DNA of 64,000 bases, from positions 2,728,001-2,792,000 of the forward strand of contig OZ017750.1 of the NCBI GenBank assembly GCA_963969365.1, in the 5' to 3' direction. The DNA is from Asterochloris sp. CNOR1 (taxonomy: Eukaryota; Chlorophyta; Trebouxiophyceae; Trebouxiales; Trebouxiaceae). The translations under genes and the position numbers were made by a program. Below the pieces are notes generated by a model. The model ran no database searches. It worked only from the letters and a program-made list of their open reading frames with translations, and had not been told where the DNA came from. Positions 1 through 10,487 of this stretch are shown in pieces (within the stretch, counting starts at the first letter, position 1; every line of letters begins with the position of its first letter).

Positions 1-400
1 GCGCTTGCAAAACCACTGCAGTCATGGCCTGGCCACAGTGTGCATCAGTGCAGCAGGGTCAGAGAGATGGGCATGACAATGCTGAGGTGCACTGCTGCAA
101 GTGCAAGCTCTGCAAGAGAAGCATGTTCAAGACCCGCAGGCATCCAGTGTGCACCTGACCCCTGCTGCTGCAAGGAGGGACTTGGCAGCAGAGTCTGGCA
201 GTGCCACCCCTTGCGAGCTAAGCGCAGGAAGAAGCCAGTCCACAGCAGACGGCTGAGGAGAGTTTCAAGCGCAGTTAGCCAGGCCCCATGGACCAAGGTG
301 CAACATCTGGTTTTGTGGTGACACGATATTGACACAGCCCTCCCCAGGCACAAGCAATGGGCAGTCAGCCGGGCACTCAGAGGACAAGCCTCAGGCCCAC
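1..400. other. Intron or downstream part of the cryptochrome gene
   Basis: This stretch follows the donor at position 400 of the last visible cryptochrome exon (minus strand). I could not find the next expected conserved cryptochrome segment here, the one after the KAWRQGRTG motif, on the minus strand. The stretch is therefore most likely intron, with remaining exons beyond the left edge. No other gene is supported. Confidence 0.5.
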
Positions 401-3400
401 CTGTGCGCCCCTGGCGCCACGCCTTGAACTTGCGCTGGTCAAACTTCCAGGGGCAGGCACGCAGATGCTCCAGCAGGGAGCGCTCGTGCGTGAAGGGGAA
501 ATGGAAGGAGAGGTAGCGGGCGTACTCCCGGTAACCCATCTGCACAGACCAGGAAGCTTGATTGAGGGCTAACATGCTTGCACCACATGCAGACAAACAG
601 GCTTGTTCTGGGTGCCCCACCTGCACAGAGCAGAGAGCAAGTTGAGCAACGACATGTTGCATACCCTGAGGTGACCATTCCTCTGAGCAGGCAAGCCCAG
701 ACAACCTGCAGATCCTGACCCTCTGGCCTTACCCGATTTGGGATCGCCACTCCAGAGGATGGAGAACAGCATTGAAAGGGGCCCAAGGCGCCCGAGCCTA
801 TGCAGGCCTTGTGCACCTATAGCCTGCCCTGAGGGTACCAGGCTGAGTTGACATGCCAAGGCAGCCGCTTATTTCAGCGTCACCCCTTGCAGAGGTCTGC
901 TGCCCTCGCAGCATGAGGCCAGGCATGCCAGGGTTCCTGCCCAACAACCTCTCAGGTACCCCAAAGTGCCACAGGCAGAGGTGAGGGGCTGCAAGAAGAC
1001 GCCCCATCTGTGCATCAAAGCCAGGTCAGGGGTGTCAAGCAAATTCATGTGCGACCAAGCAGGCAGCGCACCTGCTGCAGGAAGTCACGGCAGCTGGTAC
1101 TGCGGTTGCCCTTTTCAAGAAAGTCCAGCTCCCGCTGCTTGACCACATAGAAGACGTGGCGGATGCTGATTTCCCCTGCAGCAGGGAACTGCGCATTCTG
1201 CAGCTAGCCTTTACCATGTGACCACTCTGCGGCAACAATGAACTAGCCCTTGAGGTAACAGGGGCTGGGAGTTGCGCAGCAGCCTCACAGCTGAACTCTC
1301 CAAGTGGCATGAGTTGATTTCCCTGCTGCAAGGGTGGGCAACTTAGAGCTGGCGCGCAACAGCGCACGGAACCTGGCCGCCTGGATTATATGTGTTGCAG
1401 TTGCCGGATTGTAAAGCTCGTCACCCTGTGGCCCCTGACCGCTGCAGCAGCAGCAGAGCGTGGCGAGACCGGCAAGCAAGAGGAGTGCTACACCTGGCAT
1501 GCCCATGGTGAGCGCTGCTGTTGCAGCAGAGGCAGCTTGCTGGCCCCTGCCCCCACATATGCGCAGCTGCCACAGCAAAAGCAGCAAACCTTAGCACACA
1601 GGCCAGCCTGCCCCAGTGTCCTGACTGGGACCCACAGGCAAAACAAGGCTGTTGGGCCTGGCCTCACCATAGTGGATGTGTGGGGACAGGCGGGAGGTGC
1701 TGGTCCTGTCGGTCTTCACTCTGTCATGCCCAAAAGCCTCCAGACGCTCCAGCACAAATCTTTGCAGAATCTGATGTGCGCCCTGGCCACCAGGCGACCA
1801 CTGCAGCAGGCACAAGCAGAAAAGGTGTCAGTAAGGCAGCTGCTGCAGTGGGCACCAGCAGTCAATCTTGCATCAGGTGGCAGCGTTGCTCCTGCCTGCG
1901 GCTGCACTAGAATCACAGGCTGCATAAACAGGCTACATTAAGACTGGGCAGAGGCAGCTTGGACCCTGTCCTGCCCCATCAGGGCAGAACAGCCTGCCGC
2001 TTCTTAGTATGCTGAGGAGTAGTCAGACAAGAACTGAGAGACGTGCTCCCTGAGCTGGTCCAGCTGCTTGTTGCTGCTGCTCACCTCTTTCAGACTTCCT
2101 GAGCCTACTCAACACCAACTCACCAAGAGTCTAGCTGCTAATTGCTCTGCGTCGACTGATTGTGTGTGTCCTACCTATCTGATCTCCACAGCACAAATCA
2201 GGCTACGCTGCATCCCCAATTAGCAGATGCACGCCGCAGCAAGATGCGCACGCTTGCAGTGGCATGACAAAGACTGAGCCTCCTGGACCACCTGCGCACC
2301 GAATGATCCAGCTGCTGGTTGCTCAGCTCCTCCTCAGGAGTCATGAGGCCCAGGTTCGGCAGGTCAAGGCCAACTACGTCCGGGGGCACCGCAGGCATGC
2401 TGGCAGGAACCAGCAGGGGGATGGGCGGCTGGTAGGTCATGTTCATGGCCCTGCAGGCAGCATGAGGCTGGCTTGAGCGTGACAGACAACGCCATGCATG
2501 TATCGAGGTTGCGGCTGGGGAAGCCTGTTGCCTGCTGCCCCAGCACAGGCCTGCAGCGCATTGCTGTCAGCCATGGAGTGGCAGCTCACAAGGTGGTAGC
2601 CCCATGCCTTGCAGCAAATTTGACTGCAGCTGGTGGAGCTGGGGATGCACACATGCTCTGACCCCAGCAGTGAATGCACATGCCTGTCTTGCACAGTACA
2701 GGACTTGCTTCAGCTACCAGGACCTGTGCGTGCTTACAGCAGCTGCCGAGCACAAATGAAGCCACAGCACATGAGCAAAGAAACAGCCTCACTTGTTCCA
2801 GAAGTCCTCAAAGCTGGTCAGAGGCTGCCCATCCTTGTCCAGCACCTCCCACGGCTCATACAGCACATCTGCATTGAAACTCTGGCACAGGACTCCCATC
2901 CCTGCCATGGCTGCCTTGACCTCATTATCCCGCACCAGGGAAATGGGGTCATACAGATGGTTGAAGAAGAGGCCTTGTGCGCCCGTCTCTTGCACCAGCT
3001 GCAACGGCAGGCAAGAGGGGGAGTCACACCTTGTGCAGCAGTGACCATTCAACACATGTACTGTGTAAGCGGGTGGGGAGCAAAGCCCATGACGCTTGGC
3101 TTTGAACCGGCTGCAGGGGGGCAGCACCTACAGCCTGCCATTGCACATCACAGGCAGCTGGCACCTACTGCCATGCAGAGGCAGCTGGGCTGGGGCTGCC
3201 CCTCATGCAGCAGGAGGCATCATCCCACGGCCAGAGTGCCAGGGGTGCTCATCACGCCAATGAACGCACGGAGTGCTGCAGCGGAGGCCAACCTGCACCA
3301 AGGCCAGGCGCGATTCAGGGCTGCGTCGGAAGGTCAGGCGGGAGCCCAGGGCCGCCAGGTCCTTCTCCAGGGCCTGCAGGCTGTTGTGGAGCCACCAGCG

Positions 3401-3999
3401 AGAGCAGCGGCCGGGCTGGAACTGCCCCTCCTCCTCAGGGGCAAACACAAAGACTGGGACCTGCAAGCAGGCCGCACCTCCATCAGGGGCTGCTGGCAGG
3501 CACCCAGCAGCCGCAAGGGCACGCCGCAGGCAAGCGCAGAGTCAAGTGGCATGCTTGAATGGGATGCACCCTGGGTGACCAGGGGCACCTGCAGACTTCA
3601 GCACTTGGTGTCTGCATGCCTCAGGACTGCATTATGGCGGCTGAACGGCAAGCAGCCAGCAGCTGCAGAGGCACCAGGCAAGCCCGGCAAGCCAGCTGTT
3701 GTTGTGCACTTTTGCACAGCAGAGGTGTGCTATTTGTCGCAGCAGCATCGCCATGCTTAGACGAATTCACTGAGCCACTGTATTGCTGTGCATGGGACTG
3801 AGCAGCTGACTGGCAAATTGAGCCCTATGAGCTCAAGACTCACCACTGTTTTTGCGGCGTTTAGGGCTGCTGTGAGCGCTGGGTTGTCTGCTATCCGTAG
3901 ATCACGTCTGTACCACAGCAGCACTGTGTCCAGCTCCCCTCCAGCCAGCCTTGGCAGGCTGTGAGAGCCAGACACTGCAGTGAGGGTCGGGGCCTGCAT
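401..3999 (-). CDS. Plant-type cryptochrome, 3' end off the window
   Basis: Flavin blue-light receptor of the photolyase/cryptochrome superfamily. Exons on the minus strand: 3999-3844 (ATG at 3999), 3460-3293, 2998-2793, 2450-2292, about 1806-1668, 1175-1072 and 539-401. The N-terminal photolyase-homology start reads LLWYRRDLRIADNPAL. It is followed by VPVFVFAPEEEGQF, then FFNHLYDPISLVRDNEVK and SFEDFWNK. The FAD-pocket segment TSRLSPHIHYGEISIRHVFY is split across two exons, and REYARYLSFHFPFTHE then KFKAWRQGRTG follow. This series resembles plant CRY and Chlamydomonas CPH1 more than animal CRY or CPD photolyase. Splice phases agree except between 2292 and about 1806, where the phase does not fit and a small exon may be missing. 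The FAD domain C-terminus and the C-terminal extension are outside the window. It is divergent from the dynein gene that starts at 4501. Family call is secure; exact exon 5 start is not. Confidence 0.93.
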
Positions 4000-4500
4000 G
4001 CCTGTCTAGAGCAATAGCCCTCTCTGTCTTGTGAGCGCCAATGCGCATGTGCTGGGGTCCTGGAAAAAGCGACTTGGAGGTCTCACACACTCAAATTTGT
4101 GGTGTGGCAGACATCAACAATATAACAGGACAGGAGCAGGGCTCCACTGTCTTCTTGCTGACAACTTTTACTCTGCCGTTCCCGAGGCGCTTTTCCTTAC
4201 ATTTACATTCCCTTGTCACCCAGGCTTGAGTCCGGCATCGTGCCAACGGCTGCCCGGCATCTCGGACAGCAGAAGTGGCCAGCAATAATCGTGCCCTGAT
4301 TCAGCGGTGCATGTCACATCAGCCATCTCAGACTGCAGCTGCCGCTGCCTGTCAGCTCAGGAGCTAGCCAGACAGCATTGCCCAGGCTGGTGGTGCACTA
4401 CCTGTGCACGCATTGGAGCTGACAGGAGGAGTCCTCCCAGATTGACAGCACTGCAGCAGCAAGCATTTGAAACTCAGGGAGCTTGTAGGCCTGCAGCGCC
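4000..4500. promoter_or_regulatory. Divergent intergenic region, cryptochrome / dynein light chain
   Basis: About 500 bases separate the ATG of the minus-strand cryptochrome from the ATG of the plus-strand dynein light chain, so both promoters and 5' leaders must lie here or the start codons sit in later exons. No convincing TATA element or repeated operator was recognised by eye. Confidence 0.5.
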
Positions 4501-5708
4501 ATGGCAGCGGTGGCGGAGCCTGATTACAGAATGGACTACGAGGCCTTCCTTAAGTGAGAGCTGTGTACAAGCCATCCAATGCTCTATGTGGCGCTGCAGT
4601 ATGCTGCTGCCCAGGCAGCCAGCAGCATGTGGCCACTGGGGCTGCTCTCCAGCAGCCTTGTCTGCATCACCCTCTGCAGCCTGCTCTGCATCCCAACATT
4701 CATGCACTGTGCAGTGCCTACTCAGCAAGCAAAGACATGGCTCAGTCCCACCCGAGGCTCACTGCGTCTCTCTGACATTGCTTCAATAGCCTCCTGCTGT
4801 CTGAAGTATGGTGCCTTAAGTGCCTGAGATGGGCCTGGCTGCGCCTGCAGAATGGCCAAGTACCCCCTGGTGAAATACACAGACATGACAGCGGAAATGA
4901 AGGAGGAGGCCATGGACGTCTGCATCACAGCTGTGGAGAAATACCATGCAGACATGGAGAAGTGCACGCAGGTAGGCAGCTTGGGATTGTCTAGGTAACA
5001 ATCCATGCAGGTGAGCGGCCTGGGGGCAAAGCAAGCTTGCTGCCTGAGCAGACACTGCATGAGCAGACAGTCAGCATCTAAGGACAGCAGTGGCTTGAAG
5101 TGAGAGGCTTACAAGTGAGCAGCCTGGGCCTGGGTGCATGCAACAGGATGGCCACATGCACAGGCAGGCAGACATGGGCCTGAACAGGTGAGCAGACTGG
5201 GCATGTGCATAGCCTCAATGCTGTGCTGTTGGGCAGCCCAGGGCATTGCAGCTCGAGCAAGAGGGCACAGCCCCCTGTCACAGCAACAGGCTGCATTGCT
5301 GTATGTAGGTGAATTGCCTGCAGGTGTACCAGTCAAGATGTGCATGCCATACACGGCTTGGCATTGTGTCTGCACCATGCAGCGTTTGCAGTGCTGTCCT
5401 GGCTGGCTGCAGATGATAAAGGACACCATGGACAAAAAGTTTGGAGCTCCCTGGCATGTCGTCGCTGGGGGCTACTTCTCTTATGAGATCACATATGAGG
5501 TGCATTCCTCTCTGCCTGCTTGGGCTGTGTGCCGGATGCCACATGCATCTGCCCCTGCCTTCAGCTATTGCTTCACGCTGGTACTAACAAGCTGATGCAG
5601 CACTTGCCGTATGTCCCAAACTCTCCCCTTTGCTGGATGGTGCAGTGCAAAAACATTCTCTATCTGTACGTTGGCGGAACAACAGGAGTGCTGCTTTGGA
5701 AGATGTGA
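4501..5708 (+). CDS. Axonemal dynein light chain 4 (DNAL4-like)
   Basis: LC8-family light chain of ciliary outer-arm dynein. Four exons: 4501-4553, 4851-4971, 5413-5499 and 5646-5708. They join in phase to a 107-residue protein, close to the usual length of about 105. After a short N-terminus it carries YPLVKYTDMTAEMKEEA. Then comes the hallmark MIKDTMDKKFGAPWHVV, then GGYFSYEITYE, and the C-terminal beta-strands NILYLYVGGTTGVLLWKM. These match the DNAL4 branch rather than cytoplasmic DYNLL, which has GRNFGSYVTHE at the equivalent place. Introns end in CTGCAG or GTGCAG. A TGTAA motif at 5897-5901, about 190 bases after the stop, is a plausible green-algal polyadenylation signal. The role is inferred from the family: a dimeric hub light chain in the flagellar axoneme. 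Confidence 0.93.
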
Positions 5709-6839
5709 TGTCGGCAGGCGGCCACCTGCACTGGGTCAACTTGGCTGCAGGCTCACTGGCTGCCAGCTTAAGCTCTTGTCATCGGAGCGACACAAAGCCG
5801 ATGTTGAGGCAGTGGCTGGAATTTCGCATGCAGGATATGAAACCTCAATTGCTCTGTGCCAGAAGTACAACTGCAAACCTGCAACCAGTCTGGCATTGTA
5901 AAAACATAGGGTGCAGAAGCTTTTACTGCGCCCCGTTTCAGCAGCGCAGAGACTCTCAGTGACGCCTACTCTCGGCGCATCATGGAGGTGCAACCCACTC
6001 TTCCAGCCTGGTTAGTGCTCCTCACACGCCGCTGCCTCCAGCATGCAAGCTGCTGCTTGAGGAAAGGAGCAGCTTGTCGAGGACTGGACAGTATGCTATG
6101 CAAGGTGTGGCCCCATGCTCCCTGCAAAAGGCAGACAGGAGGCTCCAGGCAGCCACTCGAGTTTGTCAATCAAAGCCTGCTGCTGCCCGCCATCATAGAA
6201 ACAGCAACAAAGACTGCTTTCACTCTGAGCACAGTGGCTGATTTGCAGACTGCACAGTGGCTGATTTGCAGACTGCACAGTGTGCTGTGCAAGGTGTGGC
6301 CCCACGCTCCCAGCAACACGCAGCAAGCTCCTGCTCTTAGAGCCAGTCGAAGTTGCCAGCCAAGCGGGTGTATGTCGCAAAGCATGGCTGCCAATACGGA
6401 TCTGTCTCCCTGACAAAGCTTCATTTTGTACACTGAGCTGGATCAGGCAGTGCCTAGCTGCGAGTCAAATACTCTGACCAGGCAGCGTGACCAGCAGGTA
6501 ACAAGCAGCAGCATCAGTCCAGAGCAAGGGGCAAGCTGGCTTTCGCACGGAGATGTTGCTCATTAATGATGTGACCTAACCTGAGCCTTTCCCGATGGCT
6601 GGAACCTTGATCTCTTGTTGCAGGCCCTACAAATGAGGCTGTTAGGAGGCTTGTGTGAATGGGAAGAGTGAGTGCTGGTCAAGGCGGTTGCATGTGTAGC
6701 CTCGACAGTGCCTCAAGGATAGGACCCCAGCCTCAGACTTGATTAAATGCTCTTGCAGGTGCTCGAAAGCTGCCACAGCTGGGGATCTGCAGTTCCTGCA
6801 CGCAGAAGCTGACTATTTGATGAGTCCCTGCGTGAAGGG
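5709..6839. other. 3' UTR and intergenic stretch with short repeats
   Basis: No recognisable gene. The first 200 bases are probably the DNAL4 3' UTR. Around 6230-6280 a 23-bp unit (cacagtggctgatttgcaga...) occurs in tandem, twice complete and once partial. A roughly 35-bp segment at 6088-6125 recurs at 6276-6315 (core gcaaggtgtggcccca). Frames upstream of 6840 show weak similarity to the start of ankyrin units but are interrupted by stops. Confidence 0.5.
6088..6315. repeat. Short direct and tandem repeats
   Basis: Two copies of a segment with core gcaaggtgtggcccca (6088-6125 and 6276-6315) flank a 23-bp tandem repeat at 6230-6280. The copies differ at a few positions, so the duplication is not recent. 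No coding role is apparent. Confidence 0.75.
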
Positions 6840-7657
6840 ATGAGCTGGAAAGCAGCCAGAGAAGGCCACCTGGAAGTGCTGCAATGGTTGCGCCAGGAGG
6901 GCACGCCTCTGACCTGTGCGACATGCACAGAGGCAGCAGCAGGAGGCCACCTGGCAGTGCTCCAGTGGGTACGGGAGCAGGGCTGCCACTTGGACAAGGA
7001 CACTTGTGCAGCTGCCGCATGCTATGGACACTTGGAGATACTGAGATGGGCTAGGCACCACGGCTGTCCCTGGAGCGCAAGCACGTGCGAGGCTGCAGCC
7101 GCAGGGGGCCACCTGGCAGTGCTGCAGTTTGCCCACCAGAACGGCCGTGCCTGGGACTCAAACTCCTGCAAGGCTGCAGCCAGAGGAGGCCACCTGGCAG
7201 TGCTGCAGTATGCCCGCCAGAACGGCTGTGCCTGGAGCTCATGGATGTGCGAGGCTGCAGCGAGAGGTGGCAACCTCAGCATTCTGAGGTGGCTGCACCA
7301 ACATGGCTGCCCATGGGACTGCTGGACAAGTATCTCGGCGGCTGTCCATGGCCACTTTCAATTTTTGAATGGGCTCGTCAGCAGCAGCCTCCTTGCCCTT
7401 TGTGGAACTGCACACGAGACCACATGATTTGGTTCCGCCGAATCAGCCCCTGTACGCTTGTGTACCTTGCACAGCAGGAAGCGCCCATGCTTCCCAGAAA
7501 GCTTGCACAGGCTCATGTCTCTGCAACAGAGATGACATATGCAGTTCTGTCACTCAAAGCAGCTCTGCCTGACAGGACTCGCCATGAAGTTGTGCTGAGC
7601 ATTGTGAGCTTGGCGTTTTCAGATTGCCAACCATTTTGGGCCTACAAATGGATCTGA
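6840..7657 (+). CDS. Ankyrin-repeat protein, apparent frameshift near 7367
   Basis: From the ATG at 6840 the frame encodes five to six repeats of about 27-34 residues. The pattern is C-E/K-A-A-A-x-G-G-H-L-A-V-L-Q-x-A, for example CEAAAAGGHLAVLQFAHQNG, followed by GCPW-type turns. This repeat style is common in large ankyrin families of green algae and oomycetes. The first frame runs to a stop at 7427. Another frame carries what looks like the natural C-terminal region (ARQQQPPCPLW ... LVYLAQQEAPMLPRKLAQ ... LSIVSLAFS) up to a stop at 7655-7657. The switch falls in a run of T at 7363-7367, and one missing base there would explain it. An upstream exon is possible: a repeat-like KAATAGDLQFLHAEAD is readable at 6766-6813 in another frame. 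Binding partner unknown. Confidence 0.7.
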
Positions 7658-7695
7658 CAGTGCATGCCTGAGTGAACTTGCACAGATTTGGAACA

Positions 7696-8617
7696 TCACG
7701 AAAGGCCGTATATGCCCAAGTTAATTTCTGCAGAGAACCTCAGTTCAGCAATGTGAGAGTCAAGGCACCTGGGCACCACAGTGAGGCATATGATGCTACA
7801 TTGACAGCTTTGGCGACTTGTTCTGCAGGTGGGGTGGCGACCAAGAGGTCCACTGCCATGGCTGACTGACGGCTGATGCTCCTCACAGTAGTTCTCTGTC
7901 ATGCATGCAAGAGTTGCGACCTTGTTTGCCACATGAAGGCAGGCTGCAAGATAGACAAGGAGCCGCAGAAGGCTGCCCTTTGTCTGCTTGTCATGACTCT
8001 GAGGGCGCAGCTGGTGCACGGCAGCCACCATGGCATCATGCTGCTCTGCAAAATTCGAGGACATAAGTTTCGTCAACACCCTGCATGCAGCAATGCTTGC
8101 ATCTTTCACAGCCATGATCTAGCTAGCACCTCAAACCGCGCACCAAAGTGTACAACAGATGCCGGAAGGCTGAGGTACAGAGCGCACCCAGGATTGAGTC
8201 TGCCCAGGTTGCAGGCCGTGTTGCACTGTCATCACCCAGCAGCAGCAGGGCTGTGGAGCGCTGCTGCATGGCAACCCCGGCAGTTTGTTCCACATGCAGC
8301 AGCATCTGCCACACCTGACGCAGCTCCCAGGTGGGAGGGGCTGCCCACAGGCACAGCAGCGGCAGCTGCTCCCACAGCCACCTGGCAGGCCGGAAATGGG
8401 AGGACATAACCCACAGTCGGCATCCAGGGCAAGCAGCAGTGCAGCGTCCTCACACTTCTGCAGTTGCCTTTCCCATGTGGTACTGGGAGGTGCCTGTGGT
8501 ACTGGGAGGCGCCAGCAGCCTCAGTCGGTGTGCTACAAGCTGCAGCGCCCAGGGCAAATTGGGGTGTTGCTCGTCACCTCCCAGCATCAGCTGCAGCAGG
8601 AACCCCTTGCCTGACAT
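7696..8617 (-). CDS. Helical-repeat (HEAT/ARM-like) protein, model incomplete
   Basis: Three minus-strand blocks have amphipathic helical character and few stops. They are 8617-8510 (MSGKGFLLQLMLGGDEQ), about 8390-8130 (LRQVWQMLLHVEQTAG ... FRHLLYTL) and 8118-7696 (VKDASIAACRVLTKLMSS ... LLRLLVYLAACLHVANK), the last ending in a stop at 7696. Leu/Ala-rich helix pairs are typical of armadillo or HEAT solenoids, but I recognise no specific family. Splice junctions between blocks could not be fixed, and an upstream part may exist. The gene is convergent with the ankyrin gene, with only 38 bases between stops. Confidence 0.45.
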
Positions 8618-8699
8618 GCTGTCGTGAATTTGCTTATGGTCTGTCAGGCGTCACCCTGGACTTCACCAGCAGGTGACTGAATCTGGAAATGCTTGGCGC

Positions 8700-9114
8700 A
8701 TCCCGTGCTGCAGCAGTTGGAACTGGCCTCAGAAGCAAGCTGCCCATTGCACAGCTCCTCAGGCCTGGCATCTGGGCACATATACCCTCATCATCCGCCT
8801 GAACTCTTCTCCGTTCTCTGAACTGTGCATAATGGGATCTTTGAGGTGTAAGTGTCATCAAGACAGATGGCTTGTGCGGGAACTAAGCTGCTTGTCATTA
8901 CTGCCTGATGCAAAGCAAGGATGTCATGGGACTGCCGTGCCCGCTGCGATCTAGGTGTGAATGGGTCGGGTGCGCAGCCATGCCTGATCAGGCAATAAGC
9001 TCTCAGAAGTGCCCTCGACAGAGCTGTGACATAGGCCAGCTCTTTTTGTAATTCATTTTGATTACATGACCTGCCAACACTTTGCCTGAAAGGCAGGTGC
9101 CACTGTTGGGCCTC
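8700..9114. other. Intergenic stretch before the SpoU gene
   Basis: Nothing recognisable was found in this stretch. It must hold the promoter and 5' leader of the methyltransferase gene. Confidence 0.4.
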
Positions 9115-10487
9115 ATGAGCTCAGCAGCTGGCCCTGCAGCTTTGACCCCTAAGTGCTTCCTCATTGTCCACAATATCTCAAAGCGGCATAATGTGGGCAC
9201 TTTGGCACGCAGCGCAACAGCTTTTGGAGTATCCCAGGTGCAAGCCTGGCTCTTTGTGATTTTGAGCTGTGCACCGTCTGACTCTTCAAAGCCGCTGGCC
9301 CTGGCATATGCTGCAAAGCATGCACCAAGTGGGGAGTAGCAGTGCCCGCACCAGCAGAGCAGCCCTGACGTATTGTGCTGCCATGCAGCTGTGCTTGGTA
9401 GGCTCTAAGCACTTTAATACATTTGGCAGCCATGGTGCCTACCTCCATGTAAACATGAGACACTTTGAGAAGCTGGAGCAGTGCTGCCAGTATCTCAAGG
9501 AGGAGCAAGGTACGTGAAGCCTGCAGAGCTGTTCACTGGCTATGTGGAGAAGCTTGCTCAACTGCTCTGCAGGCTGTGCCATTCTGGGGGTTGAAATAAC
9601 TGACGATGCAAAGCCAGTGCAGAGCCAGCCTTTTCAGGGCAACACAGCCTTCATGGTTGGCAATGAGGTGGGATGCAATTCTGCCTTTAGATTACAGTCA
9701 CCCGTGCACCGCTGACACTATGACCAAGCTTGCAGGCCCATGTAGGGCAAGGCTCTGTCTGCAGAGCGGGTGGCCCTGCATGCAGGCCAGCATCCTGCAT
9801 CAGCTGCTGCTCGACGTCTTGCACCACATGTCATCACCGCTGCCAAACTTCCAATAGGCTGCAGGGCGACGGCTTGTCGAAGAAGCAGATGGCCCTGTGT
9901 GACTCCTTCGTCTACATCCCCCAGTATGGGGAAGGCACAGCCTCGCTCAACGTGACAGTGGCAGCCTCTATAGTGCTGCACAATTTTGCTGTCTGGGCCC
10001 AGTTCTCTGAGAGGCAGCGATCAGGTTACAAATACGATGTGGCTGTGCCACCACCTAGGACCACAAAACGAGGTGGGAGTGTTGTCCCTTGTCTGAGTGC
10101 GCCCTCTACTCATGAGCAATTGCCCAGTGCCGGTTTTGGGCTGATGGGCTGTCCGCTGTTACTGCACCTACATGTGTGCAGCAAACAGTGGCCACCTGCT
10201 TGTAGTGGCTGTGTGCTCATGGGCTGTGGCACCTGCACAGCACCTGCACTTGGGTGGTGAGCCAGCAGTGCCCTGCAGGTGAGGTGCCTCCAGCACCAGA
10301 GGAGCTTGAGAGGGTCAGAGAAGAACGGCGGCTTCGACGAGAGGCCACCAGTCAGCCTCAGGCAGACACTGGTGAGGCCTGTGTTGGCTTGGTGCTCTGC
10401 TGCATAGCATCAGGCTGCTGACTTATGCACATTGCCTGCCCTGCAGGCACAGATAGCTGTGAATCACCTGGCTCTCACCTGACATGA
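9115..10487 (+). CDS. SpoU/TrmH-family tRNA/rRNA 2'-O-methyltransferase
   Basis: AdoMet-dependent ribose methyltransferase of the SPOUT fold. Exons: 9115-9237, 9389-9509, 9573-9667, 9865-10072, 10279-10371 and 10447-10487. They join in phase to about 226 residues. Signature segments in order are LIVHNISKRHNVGTLARSAT (motif 1), FGSHGAYLHVNMRHF, GVEITDDAKPV and FMVGNEGDGLSKKQ (motif 2). Last come FVYIPQYGEGTASLNVTVAA and SIVLHNFAVWA (motif 3, the knot and AdoMet loop). It resembles the plant SpoU protein At5g26880 in length and motif spacing. The first ATG in frame is at 9115; the same frame is open upstream to a TTG at 9082, but no ATG precedes it. The C-terminus is charged (LERVREERRLRREA) and probably flexible. 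The exact RNA target cannot be told from sequence. Confidence 0.92.

Noticed and set aside
2633-3760. A 375-codon plus-strand open frame opposite the cryptochrome
   Set aside because: The minus strand carries unmistakable conserved cryptochrome exons with matched splice phases; the plus frame is a shadow helped by GC-rich codons.
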